Source: Hyphomicrobiales bacterium (GTDB taxonomy: Bacteria; Pseudomonadota; Alphaproteobacteria; Rhizobiales; Rhizobiaceae). Taken from it: 64,000 nucleotides of DNA. The notes under the pieces were generated by a model that was not told where the DNA came from, did not search any database, and saw nothing but the letters and a program-made list of their open reading frames with translations. Positions 17,131 to 24,667 of this stretch are shown in pieces. Made by a program: the position numbers and the translations under genes. The first letter of the stretch is position 1; each line of letters opens with the position of its first letter. The stretch lies in NCBI GenBank assembly GCA_017305835.1, contig JAFKJY010000047.1, positions 1 to 64,000 on the forward strand, given 5' to 3'.

Positions 17131-17797
17131 TGGCGGCGAACGTGCGATTGTCTCGCAGGTCGAGCGCGTCTACGAGAGCATGCGGCGCGCGATCCTCGAC
17201 GGACGCTACCAGCCGGGCAAGCCGCTGCGGCTGAACGTCATCGCGAGCGAGAACAAGGTCAGCTTCATCCCGGTCCGGGAGGCCCTGCGCCTGCTGGAAG
17301 CGGCGCGGCTGGTCGAGATCATCCCCAACAAGGGCGCGCGCGTGGCCGAGGTGTCGGAAGCCGACATGGTCGACGCCTACGCGCTGAGGATCATCCTCGA
17401 GGGGATCGCGATCGAGAAGGCATGCACCCTGATCACCGACCAGGAGATCGAGGAGGCGTCGGAGTTGCTCGAGGAGATGGTGGCGGCGTTCGAGGCCGGC
17501 GACCTCGAGCTTTCCGCCACGACGCACCGCGCCTTCCACTTGGCGCTCTATCGCGCCGCCCGCTCGACCTGGCTCATCCATCTTGTCGAGCTGCTGATGT
17601 CCAACACCGACCGCTACCGCCGGCTGCTCACGCCGGCGAGGCCGTCGGACGCCCATCTCGGGGTGATCCGCACGCAGCACACCGGCATCCTCAACGCCGT
17701 CAAGGCGCGCGATCCGGCGCTCGCGACGAAGCTGCTGCGCGCGCATCTCGAAGACACGCTGGCGCGCTACAAGGCGGGCCTCGCCGAGCGCGTGTAG
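17120..17797 (+). CDS. GntR-family regulator, FadR/FCD subfamily
   Basis: Regulator of 225 residues. The winged helix spans about residues 10-75 (VYESMRRAILDGRYQPGKPL, then FIPVREALRLLEAARLVEII), followed by an all-helical FCD effector domain. The FCD metal/ligand residues can be seen in THRAFHLALYRAA and the late RTQHTGILNAVKARD. GTG 17120 has AGGGGG upstream and overlaps the preceding gene. FCD domains sense organic acids. It is the only regulator in this island, so it is the natural candidate to bind the palindromes at 12025, 13793 and 19043. It converges on the aminotransferase gene. Confidence 0.9.
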   Translation: MESNGGERAIVSQVERVYESMRRAILDGRYQPGKPLRLNVIASENKVSFIPVREALRLLEAARLVEIIPNKGARVAEVSEADMVDAYALRIILEGIAIEKACTLITDQEIEEASELLEEMVAAFEAGDLELSATTHRAFHLALYRAARSTWLIHLVELLMSNTDRYRRLLTPARPSDAHLGVIRTQHTGILNAVKARDPALATKLLRAHLEDTLARYKAGLAERV

Positions 17798-17816
17798 GTA
17801 AGTGCGGCCGTCGGCC

Positions 17817-18986
17817 TCAGGCGGCTGCCGTCGCCCTGGCCCGGACGTAAGCCGCGAGGCGGCCGAGGCCTTCGACGAGATCGGCGTCCGCGCTCGCGAG
17901 CGAGATGCGCAGGAAGCCCTCGCATTCGGCACCGAAGGCGCTGCCCGGCGTGGTGCACACCGCGCAATCCCTGAGCAAGGCGAGCGCGACATCCTTCGAC
18001 GGCATGCCGGTGCCGCGGATATCGACCATGATGTAGAGCGCCCCGTCGGGCCGCACATAGCCGATGCCGGCCGCATCGAGCAGCGCCATGGCGGAGTCGC
18101 GCCGGCGCCTGTAGGCCTCGACCATCTCCGCGACGGGGCCCTGCGAGCCCGCGAGCGCGGCGATGCCCGCCGCCTGCGCCACGGCCGAGGCGGCGGAGAC
18201 GGCGGCGGCCTGCATGCGGGTCACGTGGCGCGACACGGCGGCGGGCGCGACGAGGTAGCCGAGGCGCCAGCCGGTCATCGCGTAGGTCTTGGAGAAGGAG
18301 AAGGCCGACAGCACGCGCGAGGAATCGATCGCCTCCATCGCGCCGATGGCGTGGTGCCGGCCCTCGAAGACGATCTCGTCGTAGCACTCGTCGGCGATGA
18401 TCCAGATGTCGCGCCGCGCGGCGAGGTCGAGCAGCTTCCTCAGCTCGTCGCGCGCGAACAGGACGCCGGTCGGGTTGCCGGGCGAATTGACGATGATGGC
18501 GCCGGTGCGGCCGGTGATCGCCCGCTCGACCGCGCCGACTTCGAGCTGGAAGCCGCCGTCGGCGGAGAGCGGATAGGGCGACACCCTGCCGCCGGCGAGG
18601 CCGACCATCGCGGGATAGCCCGCCCAGCCAGGGTCGGGCACCAGCACGTCCATGCCCGGCTCGATCGTGGCGAGAAGCGCGAGATAGAGCGCGCCCGTCG
18701 CGCCGACCGTGACGTTGACGTTCTCCACCCCACAGGCGAGCCCGTTGACGCGGCCGACCTTCGCCGCGACCGCCTTGCGCAGCTCCATCAGGCCGGAATT
18801 CGGCGGATAGCCGACGCGGTTCCTCGACGCCCAGTCGAAGGCGGCCTCGGTGATCGCGCGCGGCGTCTGGAAGTTCGGGTCGCCGATCTCGAGGCGCAGG
18901 ACGCCGGGGATCGTGGCGGCGAGATCCATCATCTCGCGGATGCCGGACAGGGGAACGGCGTCGGTGCGACTGGAGATCTTCGGCAT
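17817..18986 (-). CDS. Class I/II PLP-dependent aminotransferase
   Basis: Fold-type I aminotransferase of 389 residues. Visible landmarks are NSPGNPTG (substrate/PLP Asn), ADECYDEIVF (PLP N1 Asp and Tyr), the PLP lysine in SFSKTYAMTGWR and the substrate Arg region FLRISLA. It resembles aspartate/aromatic or N-succinyldiaminopimelate-type aminotransferases. It would transaminate an amino acid released by the M20 enzyme of the same island. It is transcribed leftward from a TTGCCA/TATAAA promoter at 19049-19077 that overlaps the shared operator. Confidence 0.87.
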   Translation of the reverse strand: MPKISSRTDAVPLSGIREMMDLAATIPGVLRLEIGDPNFQTPRAITEAAFDWASRNRVGYPPNSGLMELRKAVAAKVGRVNGLACGVENVNVTVGATGALYLALLATIEPGMDVLVPDPGWAGYPAMVGLAGGRVSPYPLSADGGFQLEVGAVERAITGRTGAIIVNSPGNPTGVLFARDELRKLLDLAARRDIWIIADECYDEIVFEGRHHAIGAMEAIDSSRVLSAFSFSKTYAMTGWRLGYLVAPAAVSRHVTRMQAAAVSAASAVAQAAGIAALAGSQGPVAEMVEAYRRRRDSAMALLDAAGIGYVRPDGALYIMVDIRGTGMPSKDVALALLRDCAVCTTPGSAFGAECEGFLRISLASADADLVEGLGRLAAYVRARATAAA

Positions 18987-19042
18987 GTTTCCCCCGCTTG
19001 GATGTGGTCCGGCATCGACGGCGACGTGACGCCCTTGCGATG

Positions 19043-19077
19043 CAGGATTTTATAATATAATGATTTGGGCATGGCAA
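19043..19077. promoter_or_regulatory. Divergent promoter region with FCD-island operator, site 3
   Basis: The sixteen bases 19043-19058 are identical to the reverse complement of the operator at 13793-13817; the other half is degenerate. Leftward -35 TTGCCA (19077-19072) and -10 TATAAA (19054-19049) are 17 bp apart and serve the aminotransferase gene. A rightward -10 TATAAT (19056-19061) with a weak TTGCGA (19035-19040) may serve the FAA hydrolase gene. Confidence 0.6.
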
Positions 19078-19127
19078 TGCGGCGCGGTGCCGGAGGGCGG
19101 GCCGCGGCGTCAATCCGGGGAGGAAAC

Positions 19128-20012
19128 ATGCGACTCGTCCGTTTCGAGACCGCGCGGGGCAGGCAATCGTGGGGCTGGCTCAGCCCGACCGATCCGGGCA
19201 CGGTGCTCGAGCCCGTCGGCCCGGTCGCGGCGCGGCCCTTCGAGGAGTCCCTGGGCGACATCGCGGGCCTGGTCGCGGCGCTCGGCAAGGTCGACACGCT
19301 GACCCACGACCTCGCCGCGCTGAAGCTTTTGGCGCCGATCGCGAGGCCCTCCAAGATCATCGCCGTCGGCCGCAACTACCGCGCCCACGCGGCCGAGGGC
19401 GGCAACCAGGTTCCGGAGGAGCCGATCGTCTTCGGCATCATGCCGAGCGCGATCACCGGCCCCTACGAACCGGTCGAGCTGCCGGGCATCTCCGACCAGG
19501 TCGACTGGGAGGGCGAGCTCGGCGTCGTCATCGGCCGCACGGCGCGCCGCGTCCCGCGCGCAAGGGCCATCGACCACATCGCCGGCTACGTCGTCCTCAA
19601 CGACATCAGTTGCCGCGACCTGCAACGCAAGGACGGCCAGTGGACCCGGGCCAAGTCCTTCGACAGCTTCAAGCCGATGGGGCCCTGCATGACCACGGTC
19701 GACGAGCTCGGCCTGGCCGAATCGCTCGCCATCTCGGTCAAGGTCAACGGGGTGCAGAAGCAGCAGGCGACCACCGACCAGATGGTCTTCCCGGTCGCCG
19801 AGCTGATCGAGTTCATCAGCGCCTTCTGCACGCTCATGCCCGGTGACGTCATCGCCACGGGGACCCCGTCGGGGGTCGGCATGGGCGGCAAGCCGCCGCG
19901 CTATCTCGATGCCGGCGACACGGTGGAGACCGAGATCGAGGGCATCGGCCGGCTGTTCAACCGGATCGTCGCAACGAGCGCAGCCGCCACGAAGGAGCCG
20001 AGCCTTGCCTGA
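19128..20012 (+). CDS. Fumarylacetoacetate hydrolase-family protein
   Basis: Protein of 294 residues. The catalytic FAH domain runs from about residue 75: IIAVGRNYRAHAAE, DWEGELGVVIGRTARRV, NDISCRDLQRKDGQWTRAKS, and GDVIATGTPSGVGMGG near the end. The metal ligands expected are the Glu pair of WEGE and the following Asp. Relatives hydrolyse beta-diketo acids (acylpyruvates, 2,4-diketo-3-deoxy sugar acids) or isomerise catechol ring-cleavage products. GGGGAGG precedes the ATG. The adjacent SDR gene overlaps its end. An FAH plus SDR pair is what the last steps of the L-rhamnose/L-fucose diketo pathways use. Confidence 0.87.
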   Translation: MRLVRFETARGRQSWGWLSPTDPGTVLEPVGPVAARPFEESLGDIAGLVAALGKVDTLTHDLAALKLLAPIARPSKIIAVGRNYRAHAAEGGNQVPEEPIVFGIMPSAITGPYEPVELPGISDQVDWEGELGVVIGRTARRVPRARAIDHIAGYVVLNDISCRDLQRKDGQWTRAKSFDSFKPMGPCMTTVDELGLAESLAISVKVNGVQKQQATTDQMVFPVAELIEFISAFCTLMPGDVIATGTPSGVGMGGKPPRYLDAGDTVETEIEGIGRLFNRIVATSAAATKEPSLA

Positions 20013-20814
20013 CACCAGGAAATCCGGCGAGCACGCCGATCACGTCGCACTGGTCACCGGCGCCGCGAGCGGCATCGGCCGCGGCACCGCGCTGCGCATG
20101 GCGGAGGAAGGCTGGGGCGGCGTCGTCATGGTCGACCGCGATGCCGCTCTCCTCGAAAGATCGGCCGCGGAGGTCCGCTCGAAAGGCGCCCGGGTCTTTC
20201 CGCTCGTGGCCGACCTCAGCGACCTCGTCCGCTGCGAAGCCTTGGTCGGCGAGGCGGTGAAGGCCGCCGGACGGCTCGACCAGGTGGTCAACTCCGCGGC
20301 GATCGCCCGGCCGGCGATAGCGGTCGTCGACTACGACCTCGCCAAGTTCCGGCAGGACATGGACGTCAACCTGTCGGCCGGCTTCATCCTCGGCCGCGAC
20401 CTCGCCCGCCATCTGATCGCCGCCAAGCGGCCGGGCGCCGTCGTCTTCATCGCCTCGATCAACGCGCAGGGCGCCGGCGTCGGCTCGGTCGGCTACTGCG
20501 CGTCGAAGGCGGGCGTGGTGGCGCTGATGAAGGTGATGGCGGCCGAGCTCGGCGAGCACGGCATCCGGGTCAACTCCGTCAGCCCCGGCCCGACGGACAC
20601 GCCGCGCTCGGTCGGGCGTGTCGGCGAGAAGGTGATGGAGCGGCTGCGCAGCCGCTTCGACGGCGCCGCGCTGCGGCGGCTGGGGCAGCCCTCCGAGATC
20701 GCCGACGCGGTCATCTATCTCTGCTCGGACCGGTCGAGCTACGTTTCCGGCCACGATCTCGTCGTCGACGGCGGGCTGATGGCCAGCGTCTACGTTGCCG
20801 CGAAGCCGGAGTAG
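20005..20814 (+). CDS. Short-chain dehydrogenase/reductase
   Basis: Oxidoreductase of 269 residues with VTGAASGIGRG (cofactor loop), VNSAAIA, catalytic Ser in FIASINAQ and YCASK (Tyr/Lys). I start it at TTG 20005, where AAGGAG lies 7 bases upstream and the frame overlaps the FAA hydrolase stop by 8 bases; no ATG in the proper place exists. It is presumably coupled to FAA hydrolase expression and acts on the same pathway intermediate. Confidence 0.86.
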   Translation: MPDTRKSGEHADHVALVTGAASGIGRGTALRMAEEGWGGVVMVDRDAALLERSAAEVRSKGARVFPLVADLSDLVRCEALVGEAVKAAGRLDQVVNSAAIARPAIAVVDYDLAKFRQDMDVNLSAGFILGRDLARHLIAAKRPGAVVFIASINAQGAGVGSVGYCASKAGVVALMKVMAAELGEHGIRVNSVSPGPTDTPRSVGRVGEKVMERLRSRFDGAALRRLGQPSEIADAVIYLCSDRSSYVSGHDLVVDGGLMASVYVAAKPE

Positions 20815-20822
20815 ATGGCGCA

Positions 20823-21572
20823 ATGAAGCTGACCGACACGACCTATCTCGTCGGTGGCGGCACCTGGGGCGGGATGGGGCTCACCCCCGGCCCCGACTGC
20901 AACGTCTATCTGATCGACGGCGGCGGCGCGCTCGCGCTGATCGACACGGGCTCGGGCGTCGCCGGCTCGCCGGAGGCGATCGCGCGCTGGATCACCGGCC
21001 ACGGCTTCGCGCTCTCCGACGTCGGGACGATCCTGCTTACCCACATGCACGGCGACCATGTCGGCGGGGCGGCGGCCCTCGCCGCGATGACCGGCGCGGA
21101 GGTGTTCGCCTCGCCGCTCACGGCCGGCGTGCTCGCCGCGGCCGACGAGGAGGTGTCGTCGATCCGCATCGCGCGCGACGCCGGCATCTATCCCGCCGAT
21201 TTCAGGCTCGCCCCGCTTGCGGGCGTCAAGCTGCTCGATGACGGCGCGAGCGTGACGGTCGGCGCGGTGACGCTGACGGCGATCCCCACGCCGGGGCACA
21301 GCGAGGGCCATCTCTCCTTCCTCGCGACCGCGCCGAAGCGGCGCGACCTGTTCGCGGGCGACATCGTCTTCTGGCGCGGGCGCGTGCTGATGCAGGCGAT
21401 CCCCGGCTGCGACGTGATGGCGACGGCGCGCTCCATCGAGCGCCTGGCGGGCCTCGGCCCGATCGACGGGCTCTTTCCCGGCCACGGCGCGGTGACGCTG
21501 TCGGGCGCGACCCGGCACATCAACTCCGCCGCCGAGCATGTGCGGGCGCTGCGCGTCCCGCCGGCCCTGTGA
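20823..21572 (+). CDS. Metallo-beta-lactamase-fold hydrolase
   Basis: Protein of 249 residues with the complete binuclear zinc set: THMHGDHVGG (HxHxDH), PTPGHSEGH (third His), FAGDIVF (bridging Asp) and FPGHG (last His). The sequence begins TYLVGGGTWGGMGLTPGPDC, an unusual glycine-rich opening. Glyoxalase II-like thioesterases, lactonases and phosphodiesterases share the fold, so the substrate cannot be named. The gene stands between the SDR and M20 genes, 8 bases after the former and touching the latter. Confidence 0.85.
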   Translation: MKLTDTTYLVGGGTWGGMGLTPGPDCNVYLIDGGGALALIDTGSGVAGSPEAIARWITGHGFALSDVGTILLTHMHGDHVGGAAALAAMTGAEVFASPLTAGVLAAADEEVSSIRIARDAGIYPADFRLAPLAGVKLLDDGASVTVGAVTLTAIPTPGHSEGHLSFLATAPKRRDLFAGDIVFWRGRVLMQAIPGCDVMATARSIERLAGLGPIDGLFPGHGAVTLSGATRHINSAAEHVRALRVPPAL

Positions 21573-21580
21573 GGATGGAC

Positions 21581-22771
21581 ATGCCGGCACCGATAGCCGC
21601 CGACCGGGAGGAGGTCGCCCGCAGGCTCGAACGCTACGTCGCGGTCGATTCCCCCAACCCGGCGCTCGAGCCGGGGCAGGGCGAGGCGGAGATGGCCGAC
21701 CTTCTCGCGGCCGATCTGACCGAACTCGGCGCCCGCATCGTCCGCCAGGAGGCGTTGCCGGGACGGCGCAACGTCATCGGCCGCTTCGACGTCGATCCCG
21801 CGCTGCCGACGATCGTGCTGGACGCCCATGTCGACACCGTGCCGCGCGGCGAGGCGGGCGGCCCGCGCTGGCAGGGAGATACGCTGTTCGGCCGCGGCGC
21901 CTGCGACAACAAGGGTTCGCTCGCGGCCATGGTCGAGGCGGCGCGGCTGTGGCTCCGGCTCGGCCGGGCGCGCGCCTGCAACCTCGTCGTCCTCGGCACC
22001 GTCGACGAGGAAGTCTCGGTGAAGGGCGCCGAGGCGGCGGCCGACATCATCGGCCGGGCCGACCTCATCGTCGTCGGCGAGCCGACCAACCTCTCCATCG
22101 GCGTCTGGCACAAGGGCACGACGCGCTTCGCCATAGAGACGACCGGGCGGAGCTGCCATTCCTCCATGCCGGAGCGCGGCGACAACGCGATCGACCGCAT
22201 GGCCATCGTGCTCTCCCGCATCGCCGGGCGCGTCAGACCAGCGATTGCCGCCATGCGCTACGAGGACGGCGTGTCCTGCGTCATGAGCGTCGGCGCGATC
22301 GCCGGCGGCGGCCCGCTCAACCAGGTGCCCGACCATTGCCGGATCGGGATCGACGTGCGCCGCGTGCCCGGTGTCGACAGCGAAATGATCGTGGCGGCGT
22401 TCGACGAGGCGCTGGCCGACCTGATCGCCGAAGGCCATGTCGGGCGCGGCGCCCCCTTCATCTCTTCGCGCAGCTTCCGCACCACGGCGCCGGACGCGCT
22501 CGTCGACCTGCTTCTCGACTGCGCGCGCCGCAGGGTGCCGCAGGCGGGGCGGATCGGCCTTCCCTTCGGCACCAACGCCAACCGGCTCGACCGCTTCGGC
22601 GCGCCGATCGTGGTGACCGGCCCCGGCCACATCGAATACGCCCACACCGCCGACGAGCAGATCGAGCTCGGCGAGGTGGTGCAGGCGGCGGACTTCTACC
22701 TCGATATCCTTCGCCGCGCGCCGGCGCTGCTTGCCGCCTCGCGGCGAGGGGCGACGGCGCCGGCCACATGA
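21581..22771 (+). CDS. M20-family amidohydrolase (ArgE/DapE-type deacylase)
   Basis: Zinc-dependent amidohydrolase of about 396 residues. Metal and catalytic residues are visible in VLDAHVDTVP (His/Asp), GRGACDNKGS (bridging Asp), VDEEVSVKGAE (catalytic Glu pair), VGEPTN and the last His in EYAHTADEQ. A dimerisation lid lies between. Family members cleave N-acyl amino acids, dipeptides or carbamoyl groups. The ATG at 21581 follows GAGG by about 6 bases; GTG 21569, overlapping the preceding stop, is the alternative. It fits intracellular hydrolysis of the imported compound, releasing an amino acid for the aminotransferase. Confidence 0.86.
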   Translation: MPAPIAADREEVARRLERYVAVDSPNPALEPGQGEAEMADLLAADLTELGARIVRQEALPGRRNVIGRFDVDPALPTIVLDAHVDTVPRGEAGGPRWQGDTLFGRGACDNKGSLAAMVEAARLWLRLGRARACNLVVLGTVDEEVSVKGAEAAADIIGRADLIVVGEPTNLSIGVWHKGTTRFAIETTGRSCHSSMPERGDNAIDRMAIVLSRIAGRVRPAIAAMRYEDGVSCVMSVGAIAGGGPLNQVPDHCRIGIDVRRVPGVDSEMIVAAFDEALADLIAEGHVGRGAPFISSRSFRTTAPDALVDLLLDCARRRVPQAGRIGLPFGTNANRLDRFGAPIVVTGPGHIEYAHTADEQIELGEVVQAADFYLDILRRAPALLAASRRGATAPAT

Positions 22772-22799
22772 GCAACGGACAAACTGCGGGAGACTTCGG

Positions 22800-23636
22800 A
22801 TGCCGATAGCCAGGATCAACGGTGGCGAGATCAACTACAAGGTGACGGGCAGCGGGCCGGCCCTCGTGCAGGTGCCGGGCGCGGCGACCGGCATCCAGGG
22901 CTACATGCGCATCACGCCCTATCTGGAGAAGCACTTCACGGTGCTGGACTACGATCCGCGCGGCTACGGCGATTCCTCGCGCAGCGACAGGCTCGGCTTC
23001 GACGTCTGGTCGAAAGACATGGCCGCGCTGATCGACCATGTCGGCTTCGACACCTTCATGTTCCACGGCGCCTCGATGGGCTCGACCTTCGCCCTCGACT
23101 TCACCGCCAAGCACCCGGAGCGGGTGACGGCGATGGTGCTGAGCGGCTGCACCGCCAAGAACGACGTGACGTCGCGGGCGCAGTTCCGCACCTGGAAGGC
23201 GCTGGCCAAGGCCTACGGCATCGGCAGCCGTGAGCTCGCCGACATCATGGCCACGCATTCGCTGACCCGCAAACTGCTCGACGAGCCGGGGATGGGCGAG
23301 ACCTTCATCGACGGGCTCGCCAGGCAGCTCGTCAAGACGGTCTCGCTGGAGGCATATGTCGCGGCCTGCGATTATCTCATCAATGTCGACGTGACCGACC
23401 GGCTCGCCTCGATCACGGTGCCGACGCTGATCATGGTCGGCGACGAGGACGTGCTGACGCCGGCCGTGCAGGGGCCGACGGGCTGCGGCGGCAGGCAGAT
23501 CTTCGACGCGCTCGCCGCCTGCAAGACCAAGGAGTATTTCGTGCTGGAGGGGTCGGCGCACAGCAACATGCGCGACGTGCCGGACATCGCCGCGAAGGCC
23601 ATCATCGACTTCGCGGCCCGCGTCCTGGCGAAGTAG
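22800..23636 (+). CDS. Alpha/beta hydrolase
   Basis: Hydrolase of 278 residues with an intact triad: the elbow GASMGS (nucleophile Ser), VGDEDVLTP (Asp) and GSAHSNM (His). The oxyanion segment is VQVPGAATG in place of the common HGxxG. It begins MPIARINGGEINYKVTGSGP, like epoxide/enol-lactone and ring-fission hydrolases. It closes the enzyme part of the island and is followed after 71 bases by the permease genes. Substrate unknown. Confidence 0.83.
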   Translation: MPIARINGGEINYKVTGSGPALVQVPGAATGIQGYMRITPYLEKHFTVLDYDPRGYGDSSRSDRLGFDVWSKDMAALIDHVGFDTFMFHGASMGSTFALDFTAKHPERVTAMVLSGCTAKNDVTSRAQFRTWKALAKAYGIGSRELADIMATHSLTRKLLDEPGMGETFIDGLARQLVKTVSLEAYVAACDYLINVDVTDRLASITVPTLIMVGDEDVLTPAVQGPTGCGGRQIFDALAACKTKEYFVLEGSAHSNMRDVPDIAAKAIIDFAARVLAK

Positions 23637-23707
23637 GCGAGGGCAGCCGGCCGCCTCGACGCGCGCGAGGAAGCCGGCCTTCACGGACTGCGGAAGGGAC
23701 GGAGCCG

Positions 23708-24667
23708 ATGCTCGAGGCCATGGAACGCTGCCCGGTCTGCGCGAGGCTGTACGCGATCGTCGTGCGCCTCGCCTATTCGGCGCTGGTGCTGCTCCTCGTC
23801 GCGATCGTCGCCTTCGTCGGCCTGCGCCTGGCGCCGGGCGACGTGACGACGCAGCTCCTCGACCCGTCGCGCGCCACGCCCCAGGAGCTCGCCTTCCTGC
23901 GCCACCAGCTCGGCCTCGACCAGCCCATCCACATCCAGTTCCTGCAATATCTCGCCGGCCTGCTGCAGGGAGACCTCGGCCTGTCGCTGATCACCCGCGA
24001 GACGGTCGTCTCGATCGTCGCCAATGCCGGCATCTACTCGATCTCGCTCGCGGTGACCGCCTTCGTCCTGATCTTCGCCCTGGCGATCCCGCTTGGCCTC
24101 ACCGCCGCGATCTGGCGCGGCTCGGCGATCGACGCGGCCGTGCGCGGGATCTCAGGGGTGATGATGGCGACGCCCAACTTCGTGCTCGCCGTCGTGCTGA
24201 TCAACCTGCTCGCGGTGCAGGCGGGCTGGCTGCCGGTGGCCGGATCGGGGAGCTGGAAGCATCTCGTCCTGCCGGCGCTGGTTCTCGCAGCCGAGCCGCT
24301 CGGCTTCGCCACGCGGCTGGTACGCACCTCCTATCTGGAGCAGGCGGGCGCGCAATATGCCGACGCGATGCGCATGCGCGGCCTCTCCGAAAGCGTCATC
24401 CGATGGCGCCACATCATGCGCAACGCACTGCTGCCGGTCATCTCGCTGGGCGCCGTGCAGGTGCGCACGCTGGTCGGCTACACGCTGATCGTCGAGACGA
24501 TCTTCCGCTGGCCGGGCCTCGGCAAGCGCCTCGTCGACAGCGTTCTGACGCGCGACTACCAGGTCGCGCAGGGGCTGACGATCCTGCTCGCAGCGGTGGT
24601 CGTGGTGGCGACGCTGGTCTCGTCCTTCCTCTACCGTGCGGCCGATCCGAGGGTGCGTGACGAATGA
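23708..24667 (+). CDS. Peptide-type ABC importer permease (DppB family)
   Basis: Inner-membrane permease of 319 residues. The first helix (ALVLLLVAIVAFVGLRLAPG) is followed by the DppB-typical FLRHQLGLDQPIHIQFLQYL. The EAA loop is ADAMRMRGLSESVIRWRHIM. Its short cytoplasmic N-terminus carries a CPVC motif (MERCPVCARL), which is not usual for the family. Its stop overlaps the start of the fused permease-ATPase gene (ATGA). Confidence 0.9.
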   Translation: MLEAMERCPVCARLYAIVVRLAYSALVLLLVAIVAFVGLRLAPGDVTTQLLDPSRATPQELAFLRHQLGLDQPIHIQFLQYLAGLLQGDLGLSLITRETVVSIVANAGIYSISLAVTAFVLIFALAIPLGLTAAIWRGSAIDAAVRGISGVMMATPNFVLAVVLINLLAVQAGWLPVAGSGSWKHLVLPALVLAAEPLGFATRLVRTSYLEQAGAQYADAMRMRGLSESVIRWRHIMRNALLPVISLGAVQVRTLVGYTLIVETIFRWPGLGKRLVDSVLTRDYQVAQGLTILLAAVVVVATLVSSFLYRAADPRVRDE

